The notes under the pieces: generated by a model
Database searches by the model: none
What the model saw: only the letters and a program-made list of their open reading frames with translations
What the model was told of the DNA's origin: nothing
Assembly (NCBI RefSeq): GCF_009800925.1
Contig: NZ_WOYF01000014.1
Span: 1-64,000 of the forward strand
Reading direction: 5' to 3'
Length of the DNA: 64,000 nucleotides
DNA from: Budvicia diplopodorum
Lineage (GTDB): Bacteria > Pseudomonadota > Gammaproteobacteria > Enterobacterales > Enterobacteriaceae
Position numbers and translations under genes: made by a program
In this document: positions 1-7,658 of the stretch, piece after piece
Layout of the letters: each line of letters begins with the position of its first letter
How positions within the stretch are numbered: position 1 is the stretch's first letter

Positions 1-22
1 CTTCCTGCAACACGGGCTGCGA

Positions 23-50
23 ATAATACGCTAACCCGCCGGAGAGTCAA
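23..50 (-). promoter_or_regulatory. rRNA operon promoter P2
   Basis: Minus-strand TTGACT (45-50) and TATTAT (23-28) with a 16-bp spacer, about 97 bp downstream of P1. Both boxes and the spacing equal E. coli rrn P2. Transcription runs leftwards out of the window, so an rRNA operon starts just beyond base 1. Confidence 0.85.
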
Positions 51-119
51 GGATTAAATCTGAGATTTTTGCCTGAACGCCTCGTGCTGAACGGCGGTTT
101 GCCGTGTCAGTGGAGGCGC

Positions 120-147
120 ATTATAGGGTCTGAGAATCATCTGGCAA
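120..147 (-). promoter_or_regulatory. rRNA operon promoter P1
   Basis: On the minus strand a TTGCCA -35 box (142-147) and a TATAAT -10 box (120-125) are separated by 16 bp, followed by a GCGCC discriminator and an ACTGACACGG stretch that closely match the start region of E. coli rrn P1. The sequence upstream (about 150-190) is AT-rich, as an UP element would be. It lies just downstream of murI, where E. coli has rrnB. The rRNA genes themselves are off the left edge. Confidence 0.85.
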
Positions 148-198
148 GCGTTAAATCGCAATTATTATCTGAACGCTTTATTTTTCGCCAAAACGAGT

Positions 199-990
199 CT
201 AAATCGACTGTTCTGCGAGCGATACAAAACCAAACTGGCGCAATACCGGCATCAGTTTTTCCGTTTCATCATTAATGCGCGAACAAAAAGCCAAATTGCC
301 TGCTAAATGATTACCGTTTCTGGGAACCTCAGACAACAATGAGGAAACTCGCCGGGCAATGGCTGCGCCAGAATCCACCAGTTGAGTTCCTTCTGGCAGG
401 ACAGCCGCTAGCTCTTCTTTCAATAATGGGAAATGAGTACAACCAAGAACAATGGTATCAGGCCGCGATTCGGCATAAATCCACGGGGAAAGAATTTCGC
501 GCAATTCATTAAGGTCAATAACCTCACCGTGAAGCTTTGCTTCTGCAATCACCACCAGACGGGAAGCGCCCATTAACTCAATTTGGCAGTCCTTAGCAAA
601 GCTGGCGATCAGCTCATGCGTATAAGGACGATTGACGGTAAATTTAGTCGCCAACAACCCGACAATACCATTACGGGTCAAGCTAGCCGCCGGTTTAATG
701 GCAGGAACTACGCCAACAATGGGCAAGTTGAAATTTTCACGCAGAGCGGGAAGAGAAATGACGCTCGCCGTATTGCAGGCAATAACAATGATGTCGATTG
801 GATAGCGCTGACAAATCGCCCCGACCATTTTAACCACCCGTTCCACAATAATCTGTTCAGGCTGTTCACCGTAGGGAAAACCCGCGTTATCAAAAGCATA
901 TATAACGGATAAATCCGGCATTAGCTGCCGGATTTCCTGATAAACAGAGAGTCCGCCCACACCAGAATCAAAAACTAAAGCTGTTGGCAT
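199..990 (-). CDS. murI: glutamate racemase MurI
   Basis: Cytoplasmic, cofactor-independent racemase that makes D-glutamate for peptidoglycan precursors. The 263-residue protein has the N-terminal DSGVGGLS motif (8-15) and the two catalytic cysteines in ACNTAS (Cys72) and GCTHFPLL (Cys184). It is about 20 residues shorter than E. coli MurI, the difference being the variable N-terminal extension. It begins 29 bases after btuB ends on the same strand, so the two are probably cotranscribed; the rRNA operon follows. Assignment is firm from motifs and context. Confidence 0.96.
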   Translation of the reverse strand: MPTALVFDSGVGGLSVYQEIRQLMPDLSVIYAFDNAGFPYGEQPEQIIVERVVKMVGAICQRYPIDIIVIACNTASVISLPALRENFNLPIVGVVPAIKPAASLTRNGIVGLLATKFTVNRPYTHELIASFAKDCQIELMGASRLVVIAEAKLHGEVIDLNELREILSPWIYAESRPDTIVLGCTHFPLLKEELAAVLPEGTQLVDSGAAIARRVSSLLSEVPRNGNHLAGNLAFCSRINDETEKLMPVLRQFGFVSLAEQSI

Positions 991-1019
991 GCGGGGCTCC
1001 TTTGTTAAATAGCCATGGG

Positions 1020-2882
1020 TTAGAAGGCATAAGTTGCAGTGACATAATACTCCCGCCCTGCAGTTTGGTATTTGTACGCAGTTTCATAATCTCGATCGAA
1101 TAAATTGGCAACTCGACCCCGAATCGTCAAACGTTCAGTAACAGGGTAAGCCGCCGACACATCTACCGTGCTGTAGCTTGATAAGCGTATTTGCTCATTA
1201 GAATAGGCCGAAGTATTGTTGTCATAACGTTTTCCATAATATTGATATGATACATCCATATCTAGACCAAACATATTCCAATCGAGCTGATATTTTGCTT
1301 TCTGTTTTGAACGGCGGGCAAGCACTTGATTATCTTTATCACGGCGCGGGTCTAGATATTCCAGCGTCATACGGTGATTCAAGAAGCCAGTAGCGAAGCT
1401 ACCGGTCCATTCAACGCCTTTAATGGTGGCCGATTCGATATTGGTATATTGGCCGTCATAGGTCACAGGATCGGACTCATAGCCAATCAGATTAGTGATT
1501 TTATTTCTGTATCCGGCAAGGCGCCAGTTCAAAGGACCGGTTTCACCTTCTAGTCCGGCTTCCCACTGACGGGATTCTTCCGGTTTCAAGTCATCATTAG
1601 ATACAATGCCATAACGTGAAGCGCCGTGCAGTTGCCCCAAAGTCGGCGCTAAAAATCCGGTACCATAAGACAGCGTAAAACGATAAGCGGGAATAAATTC
1701 CCATGCGACGGCTGACTGCCAGGTTTCATGCCAGCCGAACGCCTGATTTTTATCAGTTCGGAATGCACCTTCCAAGATAAAATCGCCTAATTCCTGCTGC
1801 CCCGTCAGGTAAAACCCGGTATTATCGCGCTGATAGCTATCGGTCACACTATTACTTGATGACTCAAGCTGTTCCTGACGCCAGTCGACACCACCACTAA
1901 TTGCACCACGGCCTAGCGTGTAGCTATTACCCCACTGAATATTGCGTTGCGATGCGTCATCCAGCGAGGTACCGTCGTTATACAACCCATTTTCGCTGTT
2001 GTAGTTATAGTCTTTGTATTTTTGGTAGCTCGCGATTAATTGAGAAGAATATTTTCCTTCAAGAAAGCGCAGTCCCATATCGTAATTATGGCTGTATAGC
2101 TGGCGTTCATTAGCAGAATCAGGATAAGTCGAGTTGGCATCATATTCACTATTATTGCCATACCCATAGCCACGAACGAAGGCTGAAAACTGAGAGTTAA
2201 ATTTATGGTCAACGCCGGCCCAGAACGATTTACTTCTGAATCCGTCGCGGTCGCTATCCGGGCCATATGGGGAATAAGGGCTAGTGTTAAAGCCCCGAGT
2301 ATCCTCAAATGAACCGGCAGCGGTAAGAGTGGTATTTTCAGCCACAGTCTGGCGCACGCTACCGTCATAAAGCTGGTAATGGTTGGAACCTAATCCGGCT
2401 TCAACCTTAGCGCCATCAGTATCTGACTGGGTAATGATATTAATGACGCCGCCAATAGCTTCAGAGCCGTAAACCGCAGAACGAGGCCCTCGGATAAACT
2501 CCACTTTTTGAATTAATGAAATCGGGATCTGATTAAAGTCGGCAACGCCTACGATGCCGGAAATCGGTACACGAATACCATCAACCAGCACTAATACGTG
2601 ACGAGCCTCGTTGCCGCGAACATACAGGGTTGCAGCCTGCCCACGGCCACCGCTTTGGGCAATATCAACGCCCGGTAAACGACGCAAAACGTCGCTTATA
2701 CTTTTAGCCTGCCAGAGTTCAATATCATCACGGTCGACAATATCCATTGGCGCTAAAACGGTGGAAACTGGCTGAGGGAAACGGCTGGCAGTAACCACCA
2801 ATTTTTCAGGTTCTTCCTGAGCTAATCCTGAGAAAGCCGTAACGGAAAGAGAGGTGAGTAATACTATTTTTTTTGTAGACAT
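1020..2882 (-). CDS. btuB: vitamin B12 outer-membrane transporter BtuB
   Basis: TonB-dependent receptor that carries cobalamin across the outer membrane. The 620 residues comprise a signal peptide (about 1-21), a TonB box around EKLVVTAS (26-33), a plug domain with the LYVRGNEARHVLVLVDG and IEVIRGP-like motifs, and a long beta-barrel ending in the terminal Phe typical of outer-membrane proteins. The length is close to E. coli BtuB. A cobalamin riboswitch precedes it, which confirms the substrate. murI follows directly. The promoter also carries two met-box-like octamers (see 3189-3204). Confidence 0.96.
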   Translation of the reverse strand: MSTKKIVLLTSLSVTAFSGLAQEEPEKLVVTASRFPQPVSTVLAPMDIVDRDDIELWQAKSISDVLRRLPGVDIAQSGGRGQAATLYVRGNEARHVLVLVDGIRVPISGIVGVADFNQIPISLIQKVEFIRGPRSAVYGSEAIGGVINIITQSDTDGAKVEAGLGSNHYQLYDGSVRQTVAENTTLTAAGSFEDTRGFNTSPYSPYGPDSDRDGFRSKSFWAGVDHKFNSQFSAFVRGYGYGNNSEYDANSTYPDSANERQLYSHNYDMGLRFLEGKYSSQLIASYQKYKDYNYNSENGLYNDGTSLDDASQRNIQWGNSYTLGRGAISGGVDWRQEQLESSSNSVTDSYQRDNTGFYLTGQQELGDFILEGAFRTDKNQAFGWHETWQSAVAWEFIPAYRFTLSYGTGFLAPTLGQLHGASRYGIVSNDDLKPEESRQWEAGLEGETGPLNWRLAGYRNKITNLIGYESDPVTYDGQYTNIESATIKGVEWTGSFATGFLNHRMTLEYLDPRRDKDNQVLARRSKQKAKYQLDWNMFGLDMDVSYQYYGKRYDNNTSAYSNEQIRLSSYSTVDVSAAYPVTERLTIRGRVANLFDRDYETAYKYQTAGREYYVTATYAF

Positions 2883-2959
2883 AGTGAATAAAGCATCCGA
2901 CCTTAAGTTGCAGGATGCCGCAAGAAGACAGCACGTAGTACGCGACGGCTGTAATAAAT

Positions 2960-3172
2960 GCGACGGAATTCCGGCAGGTCTTCGGACTTAAGGACAATCA
3001 CTTAACAACAACTTCCCATCAATATCGACAGTGTCTGCACCGGTTACTCAATGATAATTCAATGAATAATAGTGCGGTTGTAGCTTTCCTATTTACCGCT
3101 GCGCGTCAGTTCTGGATTCACACCAGATTCCCTTTTAACTCAGTGTTAAAGAGGCCGGAACCCGCACATGCT
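2960..3172 (-). promoter_or_regulatory. cobalamin (AdoCbl) riboswitch upstream of btuB
   Basis: The minus strand between the promoter and btuB carries the conserved cobalamin riboswitch blocks: a GGTGTGAATCCAG segment (complement of 3112-3124) preceded by GGGAATC, the downstream GCAGCGGT element, and the B12 box AGTCCGAAGACCTGCC (complement of about 2973-2988). Known family behaviour is that adenosylcobalamin binding closes the btuB ribosome site, repressing translation. Boundaries are approximate. This accounts for most of the 458-base gap between btuB and trmA. Confidence 0.9.
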
Positions 3173-3185
3173 ACAAGCAATTAGA

Positions 3186-3214
3186 TATAGATGTCTAGAC
3201 TTCTATTTATTCAA
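3186..3214 (-). promoter_or_regulatory. predicted btuB promoter with two tandem met-box-like sites
   Basis: Minus-strand -35 TTGAAT (3209-3214) and -10 TCTATA (3186-3191) are 17 bp apart, just upstream of the riboswitch. Within and next to the spacer are two adjacent octamers, AGATGTCT (3189-3196) and AGACTTCT (3197-3204), each matching the MetJ met-box consensus AGACGTCT at 7 of 8 positions and in exact 8-bp register. Binding there would block polymerase. The sites are seen; MetJ binding is inferred. Confidence 0.5.
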
Positions 3215-3340
3215 GCTGGGTTGAAACCCGATTATTGGTTGAATAAAGTTCACAATGCTGGACATCACGCCGTCATTCCTTACAATTCCGCCTGAATAAA
3301 TTAATCTTCCGAATGCAATACCCTGACACCCGAGAATGCG

Positions 3341-4441
3341 ATGACACCAGATAATCTGCCGATAGATCGATATGATGCCCAGCTGACTGAAAAGAGAGAA
3401 CGCTTAGTCTCTATGATGGCGCCTTACTCAGCGCCGGAACCGGAAGTATTCCGTTCACCGATCGGCCACTATCGCATGCGGGCAGAGTTTAGGATCTGGC
3501 ACGATGGCGACGAGATTTATCATATTATGTTCGATCAGGGCACCAAACGGCGGCTTCGCGTCGATAGCTTTCCGGCAGCCAGTTTATTGATAAATCAAGT
3601 GATGCCGAAGCTACTGCAGGGCATAACGCCGCATAAAGCCCTTCGCCATAAGCTATTCCAAATAGATTATCTGTCGACACTAAGCGGCGAAATTTTGGTG
3701 TCATTGCTCTATCATCGCCAATTAGATGAAGCCTGGCAGCGGCTGGCTGAACAGCTTCGCGGCAGCTTACGGGCTGACGGTTTTAATCTGCAATTAATTG
3801 GCCGGGCATCCAAGCAAAAAGTATGTTTGGATCGGGACTATGCGGATGAATGCCTGATGGTCAACGGGCGCGGAATGATCTATCGCCAAACAGAGAATAG
3901 CTTTACCCAACCCAATGCGGCGGTAAATATTCATATGTTGGAATGGGCGCAGGACGTAACAACCGGCGCTCAGGGAGATTTATTAGAGCTTTACTGTGGC
4001 AACGGTAACTTTTCGCTAGCGTTAGCGAAAAATTTTAATCGCGTATTGGCCACTGAAATTGCCAAGCCATCGGTAGCGGCAGCCCAGTTCAATATCACTG
4101 CCAACCAGATTAATAACGTACAAATAATACGAATGTCGGCCGAGGAGTTTACTCAGGCGATGCAGGGCATCAGAGAATTTAACCGGTTAAAAGGTATCGA
4201 TCTTAGCGGGTATCAGTGTGAGACGATTTTTGTCGATCCTCCCCGCAGCGGGCTGGATGCTCAAACTCTCAAGATGGTTCAGGCTTACCCGCGAATACTC
4301 TACATTTCCTGCAACCCGGAAACGCTAAGTGATAATTTAGCGACGCTAAGCCAAACGCACAACATCACCAGACTGGCGCTGTTCGATCAATTCCCCTACA
4401 CCCACCACATGGAATGTGGTGTATTGCTAGAAAAGCGTTAA
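3341..4441 (+). CDS. trmA: tRNA (uracil-5-)-methyltransferase TrmA
   Basis: Uses S-adenosylmethionine to make m5U54 (ribothymidine) in the T loop of tRNAs, and acts also on tmRNA. At 366 residues it is the same length as E. coli TrmA. It shows the SAM-binding [16 protein letters not shown] segment, the [10 protein letters not shown] motif, the catalytic nucleophile Cys324 in YISCNPETL, and the general base Glu358 in HHMECGV. It is divergent from btuB and convergent with yijD-fabR, the E. coli arrangement. Confidence 0.96.
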   Translation: MTPDNLPIDRYDAQLTEKRERLVSMMAPYSAPEPEVFRSPIGHYRMRAEFRIWHDGDEIYHIMFDQGTKRRLRVDSFPAASLLINQVMPKLLQGITPHKALRHKLFQIDYLSTLSGEILVSLLYHRQLDEAWQRLAEQLRGSLRADGFNLQLIGRASKQKVCLDRDYADECLMVNGRGMIYRQTENSFTQPNAAVNIHMLEWAQDVTTGAQGDLLELYCGNGNFSLALAKNFNRVLATEIAKPSVAAAQFNITANQINNVQIIRMSAEEFTQAMQGIREFNRLKGIDLSGYQCETIFVDPPRSGLDAQTLKMVQAYPRILYISCNPETLSDNLATLSQTHNITRLALFDQFPYTHHMECGVLLEKR

Positions 4442-4450
4442 TAACCGGCA

Positions 4451-4478
4451 ATAAAAAACCCCGATATCTATCGGGGTC
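4451..4478 (-). terminator. Rho-independent terminator of fabR-yijD
   Basis: A 9-bp stem (ACCCCGATA 4458-4466 with TATCGGGGT 4469-4477) is followed on the minus strand by six T (complement of 4452-4457). The T run places it at the end of the leftward fabR-yijD unit; it may also stop trmA from the other side. Confidence 0.75.
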
Positions 4479-4531
4479 AGCAAACGTTCATTTAGCGCTA
4501 TTCTTATTATATTGATGAATTTTTCTATCGG

Positions 4532-4891
4532 TTAAGACGGTTTATGTTGAGTCAGGTTGAGTTTATAGCCAATCCAGAATACTAACGCAACACATATAAT
4601 AGTCAGCAGGAAATTAGAACCCAATTCACTGTACTCAGCACGAATGGCTGAACTATAAAGAAAAATACCTAACAGAAAGCAAGACGCAGCTAGTCCGGGT
4701 GTCCCTTCGGGCAATGAATAAGTCACATAGCGCTGATATAAACAATAAACAGAAAGGCATAGCGCAATTATCGGGAATATCGAAAAGCTGATAACGGAAT
4801 CGAACAGCGCGTTAAAGGTTCCGTTAATTGATAAACCGGTAATAAACGCTAATAGCAGCGTACGATAATCTCTGATTACTTTTTCTGTCAT
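4532..4891 (-). CDS. yijD: DUF1422 inner-membrane protein YijD
   Basis: Small integral membrane protein of 119 residues, equal in length to E. coli YijD (DUF1422). Four hydrophobic stretches can be read: about 11-30, 32-52, 66-85 and 92-111. Its biochemical role is unknown. It lies 21 bases downstream of fabR on the same strand, the conserved fabR-yijD pair, and is followed by a terminator. The name is based on length, context and sequence; no function is claimed. Confidence 0.9.
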   Translation of the reverse strand: MTEKVIRDYRTLLLAFITGLSINGTFNALFDSVISFSIFPIIALCLSVYCLYQRYVTYSLPEGTPGLAASCFLLGIFLYSSAIRAEYSELGSNFLLTIICVALVFWIGYKLNLTQHKPS

Positions 4892-4912
4892 CGCAACCTC
4901 CCTTCAGGCCAT

Positions 4913-5551
4913 TTATAGCGAAATTATTGTTGCGCCTTTTTCCTGCTCGCGGCGATACCAATAATAAACGCCTTTCGAAATCATACGTAGCTGTAGAACT
5001 AACCGTTCTTCCAGCTGCTTTCGTTGGGCCAAGTCAATATCTAAGGCTTCGGCACCGGCACTAAACACGATAGTGACCATCGCTTCTGCCTGCGCCTCAG
5101 TAAAACTACGCGGCATCTGATTGGCTGATTCAAGATAGTCAGCCAGCTCAGCAATAAAATGTTGAATTTCCCGGGCCACTGCCGCACGAAACGCAGCAGA
5201 CGTTCCCGAACGTTCCCTGAGTAACAGGCGAAACGCATTAGGATTATCGCCGATAAATTCCATAAAGGTTGAAACGGACGTGCGAATCACACTGCCACCC
5301 CGGGCGATACGCTGGCGAGCCTGGCGCATTAACTGCCGTAGCATTAATCCGCTCTCATCCACCATGGTTAACCCGAGCTCATCAACGTCACGAAAATGGC
5401 GATAAAAGGAGGTTGGCGCGATACCGGCTTCACGCGCAACTTCACGCAAGCTTAGGCTAGCAAAACTTCTTTCTGCACTTAGTTGGCTAAACGCGGCCTG
5501 AATAAGCGAACGGCGAGTACGTTCTTTCTGTAGTGCCCTTACTCCTATCAC
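4913..5551 (-). CDS. fabR: TetR-family fatty-acid regulator FabR
   Basis: Represses unsaturated fatty acid synthesis (fabA and fabB in E. coli) in response to the acyl-ACP/acyl-CoA pool. The 212-residue protein has an N-terminal TetR helix-turn-helix (about residues 9-60, including [20 protein letters not shown]) nearly identical to E. coli FabR, and the conserved ligand domain with [16 protein letters not shown]. An alternative start a residue or two inside is possible. sthA, the usual neighbour between fabR and oxyR, is absent; only 144 bases separate them. Confidence 0.95.
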   Translation of the reverse strand: MIGVRALQKERTRRSLIQAAFSQLSAERSFASLSLREVAREAGIAPTSFYRHFRDVDELGLTMVDESGLMLRQLMRQARQRIARGGSVIRTSVSTFMEFIGDNPNAFRLLLRERSGTSAAFRAAVAREIQHFIAELADYLESANQMPRSFTEAQAEAMVTIVFSAGAEALDIDLAQRKQLEERLVLQLRMISKGVYYWYRREQEKGATIISL

Positions 5552-5695
5552 ACCTTTTTCCTCATCATTTCACCGATCGCAATATTACTCATAATACCCG
5601 TCAACGGTTGATCATAAACTGTCTTACAAGGCGATTGCTGCGAAGCAGCTCAAGAACACGACGTTTAAATTTATCGCCCAATTCGTCGAAACAAA

Positions 5696-6613
5696 TCAAC
5701 CAATACGCTTTTGCTCGGTGTCAATAACGACCGGCATATGCTCACCGATGGTTTTAGCCAGTTGCTCATAGCGAGCCCGAAGTGGAGAACCCGGACGATA
5801 GACTAAACCAATCGTTCTTTTTGGCTCGGGCTTATAGCAAGACAGATAGCAAATACCGTCGCGCTCACGCTGAGGAGGCGTAGCCAATAGCGGAAGCAAT
5901 GTAATACCGCTGGCCGCCGCTACCATGTTACGTAAGGTTTCCAGACTGGTGGCACGAAAGTGTGAATCTTCATCCGCTCCGGCTTCAAAGCAAAATCCCA
6001 ACGCCTGATCGCGTAAACAGTGACCATCTTCTAGCATCAGCAGCTTCTCGCCGGCCAGCTCAGACATCATCACTTTATCTCTACTGGCCCACGAATGGTC
6101 TGAGTATATCGCCAAACGCATTGGTTCATCGTATAGAGGCATTTCAATAAATGATTCTGTTTCTTTAACTAACGCCAGAATTGCACAATCCAGCTTTCCG
6201 CTATCTAGCTGAGCTAAAAGCTCTTTTGTCTGAGCTTCATGTAAATACATCTCTAACTTCGGAAACTCTTTGTGCAGCATCGGAATAATATGCGGTAACA
6301 AATAAGGAGCCACGGTCGGAATTAAACCAATATGCAGCGGCCCTGACATGGCTTCACCCTGCTGGCTGGCCATCTCCTTTAAAACTTTCACTTCCCGTAA
6401 AACTTTTCTGGCCTGATCGACTAGCAACATACCGGCCTGAGTAAATAATACTTTACGGCTAGTACGCTCAAGCAGCATAACGCCCAGTTCATCTTCTAGC
6501 TTACGAATTTGTCCACTCAACGTTGGCTGGCTTACATGACAGGAATCAGCCGCCCGCCTGAAGTGACAGTGCTCAGAAAGGGCAACAAGGTATTCCAAAT
6601 CGCGAATATTCAT
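5696..6613 (-). CDS. oxyR: peroxide-sensing LysR-type regulator OxyR
   Basis: Transcription factor activated by disulfide formation on exposure to hydrogen peroxide. At 305 residues it is the same length as E. coli OxyR. It has the LysR helix-turn-helix near residues 18-40 (HFRRAADSCHVSQPTLSGQI) and the two redox cysteines at the canonical positions, Cys199 (GHCLRDQ) and Cys208 (GFCFEAG). It is divergent from a peroxiredoxin-glutaredoxin gene across a 159-bp gap, so OxyR plausibly controls both itself and that peroxidase. Confidence 0.97.
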   Translation of the reverse strand: MNIRDLEYLVALSEHCHFRRAADSCHVSQPTLSGQIRKLEDELGVMLLERTSRKVLFTQAGMLLVDQARKVLREVKVLKEMASQQGEAMSGPLHIGLIPTVAPYLLPHIIPMLHKEFPKLEMYLHEAQTKELLAQLDSGKLDCAILALVKETESFIEMPLYDEPMRLAIYSDHSWASRDKVMMSELAGEKLLMLEDGHCLRDQALGFCFEAGADEDSHFRATSLETLRNMVAAASGITLLPLLATPPQRERDGICYLSCYKPEPKRTIGLVYRPGSPLRARYEQLAKTIGEHMPVVIDTEQKRIG

Positions 6614-6772
6614 AGGTCAAACCCTTAATTTTAGATAGATGCTATCAATAGATAGGATAGTGACTAACGATTGTACCTATTAATCTTACCAATGGATAAT
6701 CCTCATAACGAAAATATGATGCGTAATGAAAAAAAGTTAATACGCACTTTTAAATAACCAAGAGGCGACAAA
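6614..6772. promoter_or_regulatory. divergent oxyR / prx-grx control region
   Basis: This 159-bp AT-rich interval holds divergent promoters for oxyR (minus) and the peroxidase fusion (plus). It contains ATAGATGCTATCAATAGATAG-like repeats just upstream of oxyR (about 6634-6656), compatible with an OxyR operator, whose consensus is loosely ATAG spaced by seven bases. A ribosome site (AAGAGGCGA, about 6760-6768) precedes the fusion gene. OxyR binding is inferred from arrangement and the ATAG repeats. Confidence 0.5.
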
Positions 6773-7504
6773 ATGTTTACCACTCAGGAAGGTAAGAACG
6801 TACCAAATACCGTTTTTCACACCCGTCAGGGAGACCAATGGATCGACATCACCACAGAAGAACTATTTAAAGACAAAACGGTTATCGTTTTCTCGCTACC
6901 GGGCGCATTTACCCCCACCTGTTCTTCTAGCCACTTACCTCGCTATAACGAGCTGACCCCGATATTTAAACAATACGGCGTAGACAGCGTACTGTGCATT
7001 TCGGTTAACGATACCTTTGTCATGAACGCATGGAAATCCGATCAACATGCGCAAAATATTACGTTTATTCCTGATGGTAACGGTGAGTTCACTAACGGCA
7101 TGAATATGCTGGTAGAGAAAGCCGATCTAGGCTTTGGCCCACGTTCATGGCGCTATTCCATGCTGGTTCGTAACGGCATCATCGAAAAAATGTTCGTTGA
7201 GCCTAACAAGCCGGGCGACCCGTTTGAAGTGTCTGATGCTGACACCATGCTGAAATATCTCGCTCCGGAATGCCGGCTGCAGGAATCTATTTCACTGCTG
7301 ACCAAACCCGGCTGCCCGTACTGCGCCAAAGCAAAACAAATGCTACAAGACCGTGGCCTACAGTATGAAGAAATCATTTTAGGTACTGACGCAACAACCG
7401 TTAGCCTGCGCGCTATCACCGGTCGCTCCACGGTTCCACAGGTTTACATTGGTGGAAAACATATCGGTGGCAGTGACGATTTAGAAAGTTACTTTACCGC
7501 TTAA
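6773..7504 (+). CDS. peroxiredoxin-glutaredoxin hybrid (Prx5-Grx) peroxidase
   Basis: Glutathione-dependent peroxidase combining two domains in 243 residues. Residues about 3-165 form a Prx5-type peroxiredoxin with the peroxidatic Cys50 in PGAFTPTC. Residues about 172-243 form a glutaredoxin with a CPYC active site (Cys181, Cys184) and the VPQVYIGG motif. In characterised relatives such as Haemophilus PGdx, the fused glutaredoxin reduces the peroxidase using glutathione. Divergence from oxyR suggests peroxide induction. A terminator follows at 7563-7580. The gene is absent from this place in E. coli. Confidence 0.93.
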   Translation: MFTTQEGKNVPNTVFHTRQGDQWIDITTEELFKDKTVIVFSLPGAFTPTCSSSHLPRYNELTPIFKQYGVDSVLCISVNDTFVMNAWKSDQHAQNITFIPDGNGEFTNGMNMLVEKADLGFGPRSWRYSMLVRNGIIEKMFVEPNKPGDPFEVSDADTMLKYLAPECRLQESISLLTKPGCPYCAKAKQMLQDRGLQYEEIILGTDATTVSLRAITGRSTVPQVYIGGKHIGGSDDLESYFTA

Positions 7505-7562
7505 TCGGTGACGGAAAGGACTGTTTGATATCGCTCATAAACAGTTGCCAATGGTAGTTCTT

Positions 7563-7586
7563 GGCGGACTTTGGTCCGCCTTTTTT
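7563..7586 (+). terminator. Rho-independent terminator after the Prx-Grx gene
   Basis: GGCGGAC (7563-7569) pairs with GTCCGCC (7574-7580) around a TTTG loop and is followed by six T. It separates the peroxidase transcript from the flavoprotein gene downstream. Confidence 0.85.
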
Positions 7587-7658
7587 AATCGCTATTTCTC
7601 TAGAAAGTAGTTGGCAATTCAGCTAACGCCACCAAGAGTATTGTCAGGAGACATCAGG

